In this document: piece after piece, positions 36,013 to 47,969 of the stretch | Position numbering within the stretch: the first letter of the stretch is position 1 | Layout of the letters: each line of letters begins with the position of its first letter | DNA from: Gnetum montanum | Lineage: Eukaryota; Streptophyta; Gnetopsida; Gnetales; Gnetaceae | Reading direction: 5' to 3' | Assembly: GCA_015680685.1 (NCBI GenBank) | Contig: MNCI01020716.1 | Span: 94,333 to 158,332, forward strand | DNA length: 64,000 nt | Position numbers and translations under genes: made by a program | Notes under the pieces: generated by a model | Told to the model about the DNA's origin: nothing | Database searches by the model: none | The model's input: only the letters and a program-made list of their open reading frames with translations

Positions 36013-37405
36013 ATGAGTAAATATTCCTATAAAACATCTCAACAAAAAGCTTCTACTCCTATCCCTAGTCAACCAACTACCCTTCATTTTACTTTAAGAA
36101 AACAACAAGCCTCACATTTTCTAAGTTCTATTGCTAGAAGAACTCAAACTAGGATGGTAGCCAATCAACCCCTAGCTCCCTTGGTAAGCAATCCCTTTAA
36201 CTTCACAAACTATCATGATATTCTAACACCACTTAAAAATATAAATTTGTTCTTCAATCTCATAACCCTTACTAGTGATGCCCACCAACATATACAATGT
36301 TTTGAAACCTTATTAGGCATTCATAACATTGTCCAAAACAACATAGCATGTAGGGTATTTATGAAACAATTTAGGAGTAAAGCCATCCAATGGTTTTTGA
36401 TGCAATCTAATGCCTCAATCAACTCATGGAAAGAATTTAAAAATAACTTCATGCTATAGTTTGATAAGTTCACTAGCTTGACCTTAGCATCAAGCAACTT
36501 TACAAGCTTATGAAAACTACCTAGGGAGAATGTTTGAGATTACAATCTAAGATTATTCCATCAACTTGCTTATGTGCCAAGTGAGATACATTCAAAACCT
36601 TGTGGCATTCTCAATTTTTACTTGTCCACCATTGACCCATTCTTTGCCTATGCCATTAAACCTAATCCCAAAATAACATAAATACAAAGAGCAATGGCTA
36701 AAGCCATTGTGTTAGAACAAATTATCCTCATGAATAGCATTCAAACCCCCCACGACANATACTAACTTCACTTCAAAAACTTTCTAATGAAGTAGTTGAA
36801 TTAAAGTGAAATAATACCAAGGTTTCTATACAATATGAAAAGGCAAGTACATGAATCAATGCTGATTATTTTTGTCTCCATAACACTAGGCAACATTTTG
36901 AGAAAACTTGTCCTCAATTTTTAGCATTTTATGATGATAATTCCCAAAGTCAACAAAATGGGAAAACCCCAATTATGGTCTTGAACATACCCCATGAAAC
37001 AAAAAGTGAAAAAGTTCCTTCATTTGAACAAGTCATGGTAAGTGATCCAAACCCACATAATACTTTCTATTGTAGACTTTGTGACATTATGAACATCACA
37101 CATCAAAAAACTAGGAATAATCCTTATACTCCTCCAAATAGGAGAACTCCTAGTCAAAATAACACCAATAATCAAACTAGGTCATCCCAAGCAAACAACC
37201 CACAATGACCAAACTCCCTTTCTATACTTAGAAGAACTCCATAAGAAGCTAAAGATGAACATAAGACTTATGATCTAGTTGAGGATTTGAAAAGAGTAAA
37301 AACTAACATTTCAATGTATGATCTTCTACATTTTAATGAAATGAAAGATTTGATTCAAAAGATAGTTCATACACCTAAAACCAATAAATAAAAATCTCCA
37401 ACAAC
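36013..37405 (+). pseudogene. G1-B gag, degenerate with an internal loss
   Basis: Starts MSKYSYKTSQQKAS and runs 148 residues to EFKNNFML, better preserved than in copy A: FNFTNYHDIL, then SDAHQHIQCFETLLGI and KAIQWFLMQSNA. It then continues in shifted frames. At the single N (36758) about 240 bp present in copy A are missing, so the middle is incomplete through a deletion or a bad join. The C-terminal part, 36975-37208, is rich in N, P, T and Q. Confidence 0.8.
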
Positions 37406-37409
37406 CAAA

Positions 37410-37773
37410 ATGCAAGTTCATTTTTCAAAAAGTCCTAATGCGTTAGCAATACAAAATTCCAGTAATCACATGTTAAATAAGAAAAACCAACCTCCCTTTC
37501 TAACAAATTTGATCATGTTAGGAAATAATGTTCATAATTTCTTAATGGATTTTGGTGTAACTATTAGTGTCATGCCACTTAAGGTATGTAAAACATTAGG
37601 AGCATAAATGCTACCATAAGTAAGAAGTGCGATACAACATCATTAAAAGGAGTGAAAGTACAACTTCAACAATACCATACATTTACATGTTATACAGATA
37701 TCTTAGTAGTTGATATGTTACCCACTTATGGTGTGCTTTTATATAGGACTTTTGGAGCCATGTTTGGGAGCTT
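37410..37773 (+). pseudogene. G1-B protease, split by element U
   Basis: FLMDFGVTISVMPLKVC is the retropepsin active-site region (D-F-G as in copy A), followed by DMLPTYGVLLYRTFGAMFG. The reading stops at AGCTT (37769-37773) where U inserted and resumes at 45870. Confidence 0.75.
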
Positions 37774-39049
37774 TGTAGCATCTAAAAACGTTGGTGGTTG
37801 GAACACCGAGAAGTTATTAGCTACACAGCATAACCCCAAATCCGTGCAAGGTTCATGCTAGAGAAAATGGAAATGAGGTGCCCTAAACAGTCTAGTTGAT
37901 CAGACAGGGACTTACACAGTGTCCAATAATTGTTTGCAAATAGTAATTTTAGAATGTAACATGCAGAGGTTGGAATGAAAGAGAATGCAGCACTCACAAT
38001 AGTAAAAATGTATCAAAGTATGTAACCTAGACAATAAACATAAACAAATACATGAAGATGCAACATACCTACTATAGTAAAATAAAATGAGAGTTTGGGT
38101 AAGGAGATGCACTACCCCAAAATCAAGGGATATTAATTTTTTTTTGAATGATGGATGTGTACAACTAGTATGCAGCATTGGACAAGCATAGCTGAGCAAC
38201 AGAACTATATGATCACAACTCCTGGGATGCTATAGATGTGATGTGGGCAAGCACAAATAAGCTAATGCTTTCTAAACTAAGAGCTACTACGCTAGAGTGG
38301 GAGAGATATTTGGCAACTCCAATGTTGATATTTTCCACTCATAACCCTTCTACTCACCAATCTTCTTACCTCCCTCCTACTAACTGTTGGAAGCTCTATG
38401 CTTAAAAAAATGATCATGTCCAAGGAATGCCAACTATTGGGGGATGCCAACAATCAAGGAATGCCAACCCTTGGGGAATGCCAACAGTTAAGGAATGCCA
38501 ATCATTGGGGAATGCCAACCCTTAGGGAATGCCAACAATCAGGGAATGCCAACCCTTGGGGAATGCCAACCATTGGGGAATGCCAACAATCAAGGAAAGC
38601 CAACCCTTGGGAAATGCCAACCATTGAAACATTAGGGTTCCAAGGGTATTTATAGGGCTAGGTTTAGTCCAAAATGTGAATTAGGTGCCACATAGCAATG
38701 TACTGGGTGGGACCATGCTATCTTCTATGCTCGTCCCATGTTACGTGCGGGAGATAGGATGCTTGTAGTATTAAGCTGGCTATGCTATGCTACGTTGCAT
38801 AGCTTGAAAACTATGTTATGCTCTGTTATACTACATAGTGTGACATGGTGTTATGTTGCACTACACTACACAACATGACATCCATGTAGAAAGTGCCATC
38901 ATTTTAACACTTAGAAAAATTTTGTAAATATGGCAATTGGAGCTGACTACACCCAACACATTGAAAACATTTGGGCAAAGTGCCACTATTTTGACACTTA
39001 GCCAAATTTATAGTCATGATGCAGAGACCTGAAATTTTGTGGTGTTTCA
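37774..39049 (-). mobile_element. Gypsy U, 3' LTR
   Basis: 1276 bp from TGTAGCATC to GTGTTTCA. In minus-strand order: U3 with TAGCATAGC-type repeats, TATA box CTATAAATACCC near 38646-38657, then an 18-bp tandem repeat array (38425-38632) in the transcribed leader. The right neighbour, CAAAGAGGGGTCAT on the minus strand (39050-39063), is the polypurine tract. Left target copy AGCTT, right copy AGATT. Confidence 0.92.
38425..38632 (-). repeat. 18-bp minisatellite in U LTR (3' copy)
   Basis: About eleven units of the form GGAATGCCAACNNTTGGG. As 18 is a multiple of 3 they leave an open frame on the plus strand (38398-38655), which is a by-product of the repeats. The other LTR has fewer units (45285-45455). 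Confidence 0.9.
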
Positions 39050-39063
39050 ATGACCCCTCTTTG
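39050..39063 (-). other. Polypurine tract of U
   Basis: Minus strand reads CAAAGAGGGGTCAT immediately before the LTR start TGAAACAC. Confidence 0.75.
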
Positions 39064-41050
39064 TTGATGTCTGGAGGAGTGGCCAGAGAGATGTCGACAA
39101 AGAATTACAAAACACCATAGTAGACATGTCACCAATGTCACTTGTTGGCACAAGATGGGATGTTTTTTTTACCATGCTAAAGAGTGTTATGGAAATAAGG
39201 TTATGCTAGGGGACAAGGCATATAGGTAATGCTAGCGAGATGAAATTTGAATTGTGGGAATGAAATGCAAATAGTGGATCATGATGTAAGTTGTAGATTC
39301 AGCATGGCTGACTATGGCCATGGCACGAAGTGGTTTGCCTCTAAAACGTTAACCTATCATTCGAGTGCTTATTAGAGCATTAAAGTCAATCTAAGGATGG
39401 ACTAGTTGTGAAGCTGTAGCTTTGTCAATTTTCTTGGGGATGTTCTTTTCCCCATTTCTTTTTTTCTTTTTTTTTTAGGCAAATCTTCTTTGGGTTCAGC
39501 TTACTACTGAATATTAGTTGCAAGTTGGCCATCGAGAAGATGGGCTTTGTTTTGATGTATCACATTCCATCTGTAGGATAGATGTTTTCTCCCAGGGATG
39601 ATTCATATTACATCCACTTAGGCTTTTACCATGTAATAGAGGCTCCCCATAGCATGAATTGTATTACATCAACCATGGGTTTTATAGTTGATGTGAAGAG
39701 AATGACATGTGCATCATAGTGTGTATGCATCCTAGGGATGTATAATCATGAGTATGTGGGAGATGAGAGGATATTAGGATAATGGAGTGAATGTGCATAA
39801 GTTGTAATAAGGATGAGGGGGGAGGTGCACTCTTGAGTGGCTCAACTAGTCCAATCATGCATATTAGAGCAATGTGGTGACTTGCTGCTATGATAAGATG
39901 CATCTTTGCATGACTGTCTCCAAGGATTTGTCCTACAAACACAACTCAGAGAAGACAAGAAAACCACAAAACATGAAATGCAAATGCAAATGTCAAATGT
40001 GAAGATGGCATAGGTGCTAGATGCAAAGATGTTGCAAATGTGTCAAATGTTGTGGTAGTTTCAAGTGCTCATGAAGCCAATGAAAGTGCCAAGGTGATGA
40101 TGTTGTGAGTTCTCTAAAGGCCACACTAATGGCAAGTGCTCCAAAAGATCACTAGAATGGTGGGAGGTGATCATGTTGTGAGTGCTTCCAATGCTGCACT
40201 AATGGCATGTGCTCCAAAAGATCAAAAACATGCCAGTTTAAATTCCTAGTAGACTATGAACATAGTTGAAGGTCTTAGCAGACTATGATGTGCTAGTTTA
40301 TAGTCCTAGCAAATTGTTGGATGCTAGTTTAATGTCATAGTAGATAATGGATATTGTGCTAGTTTAACATCATGACCTAAAGACAAGCTATTATGTCAGT
40401 TTAACGTCATGACCCAAGGACAATTTTTGCTAGTTTATAGTCATAGAAAACTATCTATGCTAGTTTATAGGCATAGCAGATTATTGCTTACCTTACTTAT
40501 GTAAGGTGCGATGCTACATGCATGGTCATGTTGTATGCTTGCAAGATCTTGCAAAAATCAACTAGAAAGAAAAAGACATCAAAAAACACTTGTTGTAAAC
40601 AAAGTTAAAATGGATGAATGAAAGGAAAGAAATGCAAAAAGTGATAGTTTTAGACCATTTCAGGTCATAGGCTAGTTTAATTCCTTTTTAGGCCATGTGT
40701 TTTTGTTGTTTCTTTGTTTTTTATTTTTTATTTGATGTTTTTCAAATGCAGTGTGTAAACTAAGTTGATGCATGCATAAACAAAGTAGAAATGTGTAAAA
40801 AATGAAAAATGTGTGATCTAAGTGAGTGAGAAAAATGTAAACGTGTAGGCTAGTGCAATGTAAATGAAAGTCAAAAATGTATGGCAAGCAGAGGCAAAGG
40901 GTAGGCAGGCACCTAGCACATTTTTGGCAAAGGGAAAGTTTTTTTCATGTAGTTACTTCCTAACCAGGCATGGATTAGAGACTATGCAAGGATTAGGATC
41001 CTCTAGGAATCTATTGGATTCAACCACTCATTCGGGTGTGTTAGCCTTAA
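39064..41050 (-). mobile_element. U interior, non-coding, between protease and 3' LTR
   Basis: No polymerase domain was found in the space where pol would lie. It holds a 68-bp tandem pair (about 40095-40226, CACTAATGGC then GTGCTCCAAAAGATCA twice) and a cluster of about eight degenerate units around GCTAGTTTATAGTCATAG (40230-40490). The rest is featureless. Confidence 0.6.
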
Positions 41051-41053
41051 GTG

Positions 41054-41473
41054 CTATGTTGGTTGTCGTAGGTGTACCACCAAGAAACTCTTCTTTTGAA
41101 ACTTGCGCATGCCTATGTCATGGATAGTCAAAGAGGAAGCGTTATCATCATGGATGATAACTTGACCACCTTCGTATGGAAGGTGGATTTCTTGGTGGAT
41201 GGGAGAGGAGATCTCCCTTATTTGGGCTAGCCAAGGCCTGCCTAGAATCATGTTGAAACTTGGCATCTCCTCTATGACAGTGAAATCTGCACTAGTGGGG
41301 AATTGCTCTCCTACCACAAAGGTTAAGTTGATTGTACCCCTAACTGTGACATGTGATCCATTGAAGGATTTTAGACATGTGGTTTTTGTTGTCTTGATTT
41401 CATTTTCCATGCCTAGCTTGTTGATGATGGAGTACAAGACTACATTTGTTGCTGCACCAACATCAACATGCAC
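41054..41473 (-). pseudogene. U aspartic protease
   Basis: Polyprotein-processing retropepsin in a clean 139-residue frame: VDVGAATNVVLYSIINKLG is the active-site region (usual D-[ST]-GAS changed to D-V-GAA), followed by VRGTINLTFVVG, then FTVIEEMPSFNMILGRPWL, the flap/ILGRPWL signature of plant gypsy proteases. The catalytic D is kept, but the following T or S is lost. It is the last recognisable domain of U in sense order. Confidence 0.88.
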
Positions 41474-42825
41474 TTTGTGGATGGTGCACTACCCAACACG
41501 TATGCTTTCCCCTTGGTTGATGTTGAATTTGATTGCATCATTGTGAAAGGATAGAGATGTTGAACCAAATTCTTGTGGTATAGCAGGCAACATTGTTGCA
41601 TGGATGGATGCCTCATCTGCATGGATGTCCTTCATAATAGGAATGGATGCCAAGATTCAAGCCAATGTTTGGCAATGAGTAGATGAGGTCCTAACCAGAT
41701 CGTACAAGCTCAACGTTGTGTTCTTTTGCTTGAGCATTTGTTTTAGTTAGGTTACTATAGCTACAAAGTCATTTTCATTGGTTGTTGTGTTGGCCTTGAC
41801 TTCCTCCATGTGGCTTAAGAGACATATCTCTCATGTAGGGGACTTGGGCTTGGTTTGCTTAGCCTGCTTAGAGGTAGGGGCCCCAGTGTTTGGTTGTTGC
41901 TTGCTAGTTGTGGCCTTTGCTTTGACCATGAGGGTTGCAAGGTGCTCGTTTGTCCTCTTTCTTTGCCATTTGGTGGGCCTACCTGGGTTGCTAGTGGGAT
42001 CTACCCTCAAGGGATGAGAGATTGAGACATTGCCCACTATTGGGCTTTGGATAGGTGAGGGGCCATCACATTGTGGGACCCTTATAAAAAAGGGTAGTTT
42101 AGGAGTTTTTGTAGGAGTTGTTGTGTAACTAACTCATTGTGACATCTTGATGAAAAAAGGTTTCTTAAGTAGTTTTTTTTCTATGTCATGCCAATTTAAC
42201 ATCTTAGTAGATGATTGGTTCAGAACTTTGACCACAAAGGATGTTGTGGGTGCCTGAGGTGGCACTTTGATAAAAAGGGAGGCCTCTCACTTTTGGAGGC
42301 TAAGGGGACCTTTGCCTTGTTAGGAGGCACATGGATCACAAAAGGTTGTTGCACAGGTTTGGGCTTGCCACCTATGCTAATGGAGTTTATAACATAGGGG
42401 ACATCGTTTGTGTTGGATTGACTTGTCATGTCAATCACTAGTTGGCCTTGTTCTATCATTCCCTATAGGTCATCCTGCATAGCATGATAGTTTTCTGTAC
42501 CGTGACCAACCAATTGATGGTAATGATAGTATTGTTCCAATTTAAAATGTTGTAGGACCAAGGGCTCATTTGGTACCGCTAATGTGGGGTTTCTTAGTAG
42601 TTTGCAGTACCTACCATATTTTTGGTGGATAATCATTGATACGTGTTGGTGCTAGATTTTCCTAGCTTTTAGAAACTTCTCTAATAGTTCAGAGGGTTCC
42701 ATTGGTAGTGGTGTATACTTTGAGTGGTCCTTACACTGAAAGTTGGGCCTTGGCGTGGCCCCTGTTGATGTAGGCAAGTTGGTAGTTTTTTCAACTAGGG
42801 CCTTGGGTTGCTTAGTTGTTGGACC
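41474..42825 (-). pseudogene. U gag C-terminal and linker region, degenerate
   Basis: Broken sense frames between gag and protease: 42459-42220 (IEQGQLVIDM then PFVIHVPPNKAKVPLA) and 42037-41831 (lysine- and threonine-rich, STSKQQPNTGAP-like). No zinc knuckle was seen. Confidence 0.55.
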
Positions 42826-44081
42826 CTAGTTGGTTGCTTTTATGCTTGCAACCACTATTGCTACTATTGTCTTTTTCTTGTAAGCATGTTGGTTTCTATA
42901 GGCCACATAAGCTAGGTCATTTCTAGCTTGCACTACTTCCTCTATGCTTTTTGCTTGGGCAAAGGCTTGGCTAAGAGACTTTGGGGCTACATAATATAGT
43001 TTGGACTTAATGAAGTCATTTACTACACCATTGAAAATGGCAAGTAGATGTTCCTCCGCTAGGGATTCATGCATTTCACTCAATGTAGCATTCCAACATT
43101 GGATGAATATTAGCATTGTCTCTCGAGGCCCCTGCTTAACTTGCATGAGCTAGTCGAGGGTTGCTTAAGGATTTAGGTTGTACCTGAAGTGTGTCATACA
43201 CTAGCTTATGAGATCCTCCAAAGAGGATATTGAGGCCTTGGGTAGAGTGCGATACCAGTCTAAGGCCTTGCTAGTGAGTGACATGACGAACACGCGTATG
43301 GTGGCATGTGGCGAAGCTTGAAGGAGTAAGCACTTAGATCAAAATGTGACCAAGTGTGCATTGGGGTCCCCTTGACATTGTACTTGGTGAATTGTGGTAG
43401 CTGGACCCTAGTTGGGAGAGTTAGAGGTGGTACTATAGGACTTATGGAATCATCTTGATAAAATTCCACCACCTTAATGGTGTTAGAGGAGGTAGCCTTA
43501 AGTTAGTTGATCTCCTCTGTCAAGCTTTGGATTAGCTGGAATGCTTGATCCAAGCTTGGGGATGTGCTAGTTGGTTGCATTGGCTAGGATTGGGTTGGTT
43601 GTATAACATAGGGTAGAATTTTTGGTTGTGGAGTTTACTATTTTAATGTCATAGTGGATGGGCATTTCCAGTTTAATGTCATAGTGGATGGTTGTTGATG
43701 TGTTGGCTAAGCAATGGGTGTGGTGATCAAAGTAGGCCACACATGAGTGGGTCAGACAGACCCCACTGATGCCAACGAGATAGGTGGAATGTAGGCTGCC
43801 TAAGTTTTCTAGGGTTGGGAGGTGACCCCTGCATGAGCATAGTGTTGGATAAATGCATTAGTTGCTTGTGAGGAAGGCTGAATTAGCATGGTTACCATGT
43901 CAAAGAGGATGGGTGGACCAAACTGAGGAGGGGTTGTACTAGGGAGTGGTCTTTGGAAGATGGTGTGAAGGGGGCTCTCATGCTCAAAGTGGGCCTTGAA
44001 CTCAACTTCTTCCTTCTGTGAGGCTTCCTTGTAGGTTATCCTTGTATCATGCTTGTTTGCACGAATGATTTGAAAAAACAA
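42826..44081 (-). pseudogene. U gag
   Basis: In order: 44081-43809 (start region), 43472-43260 (LPQFTKYNVKGTPMHTWSHF, the capsid entry), an interrupted stretch with ALDWYRTLP (minus strand near 43265-43240), and 43146-42826, which begins MQVKQGPRETMLIFIQCWN and continues VVNDFIKSKLYYV, the Retrotrans_gag pattern. Frames are broken by few stops, so U is younger than G1. Confidence 0.85.
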
Positions 44082-44616
44082 CAGGTGGTAGGACTATGTG
44101 AGTGGGATTATGTCAAACAAGGATGGGTTGTACTCCCATCCATTCTGATGGACTTATTCATAGTCTTGTTTTGACTCCAAATTAAGGTAATTCACTAGTA
44201 GTCCTACTTGGATTTTGGCACAAATAAAATTGTATTGTTTGTGGCTTAGTGTAGCTTACTTTGGCTGGATTATGATATCAAACGTGTTAAACATCGATGT
44301 GGAAAGTTGATATGGATTCATATTCATAGGTCAGGTTCTAAGAGTTGCTATTTGCAGAAAATGGCTAACTCTGAAAACTAAAAAAAATGACTAAGTCTAC
44401 CAATAGCAGGAAAATGGCTAAGTATAAAAATGCAAAAGAAATGCTAAGTATGAAAGTGTAGAAAAAATGCTAAGTATGAAAATTGCTAAAAATGGCCAAC
44501 TCTGGCACTACACTCGCTATGCTAGAGATTGCTATACTCTAAGAACTTGTTACACTCTCTAGAACATCTAGATTTTTCACCAAGTGCTCATCAAAAATGT
44601 AGATAGAAATGGTTCA

Positions 44617-44638
44617 AGCCCTCCTTCTAGTGCCAAAA
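44617..44638 (-). other. Primer binding site of U
   Basis: Minus strand reads TGGCACTAGAAGGAGGGC shortly after the LTR end at 44641. Same type as G1, although U and G1 have different LTRs. Confidence 0.8.
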
Positions 44639-44640
44639 AC

Positions 44641-45869
44641 TGTAGCATCCGAAAACATCAATGGCTGGAACACCGAGAGGTTATCAGGTGCACAAACTAA
44701 CCCTAGATCCATGTGAGGGTTGTGCCGAAAAAAATGGAAATGAGGTTCCCTAAACGGTCTAGTTGATCTAACAAGAACTTATGCAGTGTCCAATAATCAT
44801 TTGCAAATAGTAATTTTAGAATGTAACATGCAGAGATTGAAATGAAAGAGAACATAGCACTTGCAATAGTAAAAATGTATCAAAGTATGTAACTCAGATA
44901 ATAAACATAAATGAATACATGAAGATGCAACATATATGCTATAGTAAAATAGAATGAAAGTTTGGGTAAGGAGATGCACCACCACAAAATTGGGGGATCC
45001 AATTTTTTTTGAATGATGGATGTGTATAGCTAGTGTGTAGCGTTGGACAAGCACAGCTAAGAAATGGAACTATATGATCACAGCTCCTGGGATGTTGCAA
45101 ACATGGTGCAGGTAGGCACAAACAAGCTAATGCTTCCCAAACTAAGAGCTACTATGCTAGAGTGGGAGAGAGATTTGGGAAACTCCAATGCTGAGATTCA
45201 CTGCTCATCACCCTTCTACTCACCAATCTTCTTGCCCCTCTCCTACTAACTATCGAAAGCTCTGTGCTTAAAAAATGCTCATGTCCAAGGAATGTCAACC
45301 ACTTGGACATGCCAATGGTCAAGGAATGCCAACTATTGGGGAATGCCAATAGTCAAGGAATGCCAACCCTTGGGGAATGCCAACCATTGGGGAATGCCCA
45401 CCGTTGGGGAATGCCAACCCTTGGGAAATGCCAATAGTTAGGGAATGCCAACCGCTGAAACATTGGGGTTCCAAGGGTATTTATAGGGCTAGGGTTTGTC
45501 CAAAATGTGAATTGGGTGCCACATGGCAATGTGGTGGGTAGGACCACACTATCTATTATGCTCGTTCCATGTTACATGCAAGACATGGGATGCTTGTAGT
45601 GTCAAGCTGGCTACCCTGTGCTACGCTACATAGCTTAAAAACTGTGCTATGCTACATAGTATGACTTGGTGCTAGGCTGTGCTACGCTACACAATGTGAC
45701 ATCCATGCAGAAAGTGCCATCGTTCTGACACTTAAAAAAATTTCTAAATCTAGTAGTTGGTGTTAACTACACCCAACACTTTGGAAAAATTTGGGCAAAG
45801 TGCCACCATTTTGACACTTAGCCAAATTTGCAGTCATGATGCCGAGACCTGAAATTTTGTTGTGTTTCA
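44641..45869 (-). mobile_element. Gypsy U, 5' LTR
   Basis: 1229 bp, same ends as 37774-39049. TATA box CTATAAATACCC near 45476-45487 on the minus strand. The 18-bp repeats at 45285-45455 are fewer than in the other LTR. AGATT at 45870-45874 is the target copy. Confidence 0.92.
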
Positions 45870-46200
45870 AGATTCTTTAGGATAAATTTCTCAAAATTAT
45901 TAATTTCAATTAAAGGAATGTCTAAATATATGGCTATACCCAAAGACCCTTTCTATAAACAAGTGGTAACAACTTTTGATCAACAAAATCAATCTTTGGA
46001 AAATCAAAATACTAATATTTATATTGGAATTATTGAAGTTGCACTTGGTGAACATGTTATAAATGACCATGAGAGTGAAACTTCAAAAATAAATCCTTTT
46101 TCTTCTAATGAATGTGAAGAAAGGTATGTGATACCTTGTCTTATCATCAACATGATAAAAAAACATCTCTTTTGGGTGACTAGCCATCATTAGGAGAGGA
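45870..46200 (+). pseudogene. G1-B protease continuation after U
   Basis: Resumes the segment cut at 37773 and matches 5817-6140 of copy A: SKYMAIPKDPFYKQVVTTF, then DQQNQSLENQNTNIYIG and the E-rich end. Confidence 0.8.
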
Positions 46201-46229
46201 CAAAGATATAAATAAGATCCTAACCATTA

Positions 46230-47040
46230 AAATATTAGAAGGTGTGTCAAATTTTGATAACATATCCATTGAACACATTCCTAGAGAAGAAAATTATGCT
46301 TATAATTTATTAGTTCAAATGGCCACTACTTTAGATGTCCATTTTAGACACAATGCTTGGGATTTTGAAATAATTATTGAAAAGGTTAACACCTATTCTA
46401 TTCTAGATAATATCTTTTCTTTTCAAATTTTGATGATGATAATCATATTTATGTATTTTTATTTTCCAATGGTAAATTTAGTGATTAATGTTTTAAAGTC
46501 TCTTAAATTAATGAAGAAGTTATGTTAGAGGATTTCATATTTTTAAAATAAGATCTCTCTTAAAATAGCAACTAAAGAAGCTTTATTTGATGACTTATAG
46601 AAGCTTAGACTTGTTAGACCTAAGGTTAAAACTTGAATGAAAGAAGAAATTAGTAAACTTCTAGAATTTAAAATTATTTATCTTTTGAAACATTTGGGTT
46701 GGACGCCAAATTTAGTGCATGTTAGAAAATGCTTATGCACTAATTTTTGTAACCTTAATCATTAAGAAATTGTTAAAAGATGGTTTAACAAGAAATATAC
46801 AGGCAAAGTCTTTAAAATATGATCTAGTCTTAAAAAGAAATAGAGCATTTGGTCAAATAGGTCCTTAAAGTAAGTTTTCTCCCATGTGGTCAGGCCCATA
46901 CCAATTTATAGATGTCTTAGACCCAAATTTGTATAAAATTGCTAATTTGCAAGGATAAAAATTAAATAGAAATTTTATGGCATTTCATCTAAATAATTTC
47001 TACTCAAGTGCCCCACATGGACACTTGGTAGAATCTTAGT
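46230..47040 (+). pseudogene. G1-B collapsed pol remnant
   Basis: Same three scraps as copy A: RNase H end (FDNISIEHIPREENYAYNLL, QMATTLDVHFRHNAWDFEI), reverse transcriptase N-terminus (LRLVRPKVKT, MKEEISKLLEFKIIYL, WTPNLVHVRK) and integrase C-terminus (KVFKI, SPMWSGPY in shifted frame, APHGHLVES). Core catalytic parts are missing. Better preserved at the RNase H piece than copy A. Confidence 0.72.
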
Positions 47041-47355
47041 TTCATGCTTTCTTTCCTTTCATCATGCATTTCATTTGTATATAGTTGTATTTGCATATTT
47101 TCTTCACATTTTCATCATCTATTTCTTACCATATTGCTTTTGGTTTGATTTCTGATTTTCATATGATTTTAGTAATCATTATGATCATTTGAGTTACTAG
47201 GCATTAGGTCATCATAGCACCATTTGAAAATAATGCAAGTATAATGCTTTATATGCTAAATCATATTACTATTATATAAAATCTCCTTATATGATATACT
47301 TTAATATTTTATTGATTCTTCCCAATCTCTTTCAAGGTAAAATTTTATTAGTTGT
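47041..47355 (+). other. G1-B 3' untranslated region, first part
   Basis: Matches 6990-7295 of copy A up to the GTTGT target copy (47351-47355) of the solo LTR. Confidence 0.75.
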
Positions 47356-47964
47356 TGATGAGTGGCGAGGTACCCCTACACTCAACCATACGAATACGAG
47401 CATAGCACGCGCGATCTGGTTGAACTCCACAGACTAAGTGCCTACACGCCTCATGGAACACTTAAGGTTAATTATTCGTTGTCTTCCCAGACTTACTTGT
47501 ATTTGTCATAGTGTATGGTCAAGTAAGTATGAGGTATATGATTTTTATATCTTTTTCTATTTTATCTCCTATGCTATTGAGTTGAAGGGTAGAGAGACTA
47601 ATTACTAACTTTAACTAANCATTCCATGCACTGCAAGGTTTATCCAAGAAGCTCATCTTTATTTCTGTACACAAACTTGTGTTCAGGTACAATGTTTGCT
47701 CAAATAAAGATCCGTTCACTTTAGGACTCCAACTGCGGGCACATGGAAAATATTCTATCTCTAGAGTGATCAATCTGCTGGAGTTTCACTATAGTCTAAG
47801 CCTAGGATGATGAAACAAGGGAGAGCTGCCTCTTATTTATAGATATGACAGCGCACTGCGATATTGTGAGGGACGATATGATATCGTACACGCAATATCG
47901 CAATGGATGCTATATCGCGAGGGACAACGCGATATCGCAGCCCATGCGATATTGTGTCCCATTA
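47356..47964 (-). mobile_element. Solo LTR of the Z family
   Basis: 609 bp, TGATGAGTGG…CCCATTA, flanked by GTTGT on both sides (47351-47355, 47965-47969). The empty site is visible in copy A near 7293. Read with TGTTGATG…CCCA ends, the direct repeat would be TTAGT; the family end CATCA favours the first reading. In minus-strand order: GATAT palindromes (47948 to 47860), TATA box CTATAAATA near 47835-47843, and paired arms 47703-47711 and 47655-47663. A single N at 47619 marks about 250 bp missing compared with the Z LTR. Confidence 0.9.
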
Positions 47965-47969
47965 GTTGT

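Noticed and set aside
38398-38655. Repetitive open frame (ECQQ/NANxWGMPT units)
   Set aside because: Produced by the 18-bp minisatellite, antisense to the element, in an LTR.
41199-41546. 115-residue plus-strand frame
   Set aside because: Shadow of the U protease, which shows the ILGRPWL signature on the other strand.
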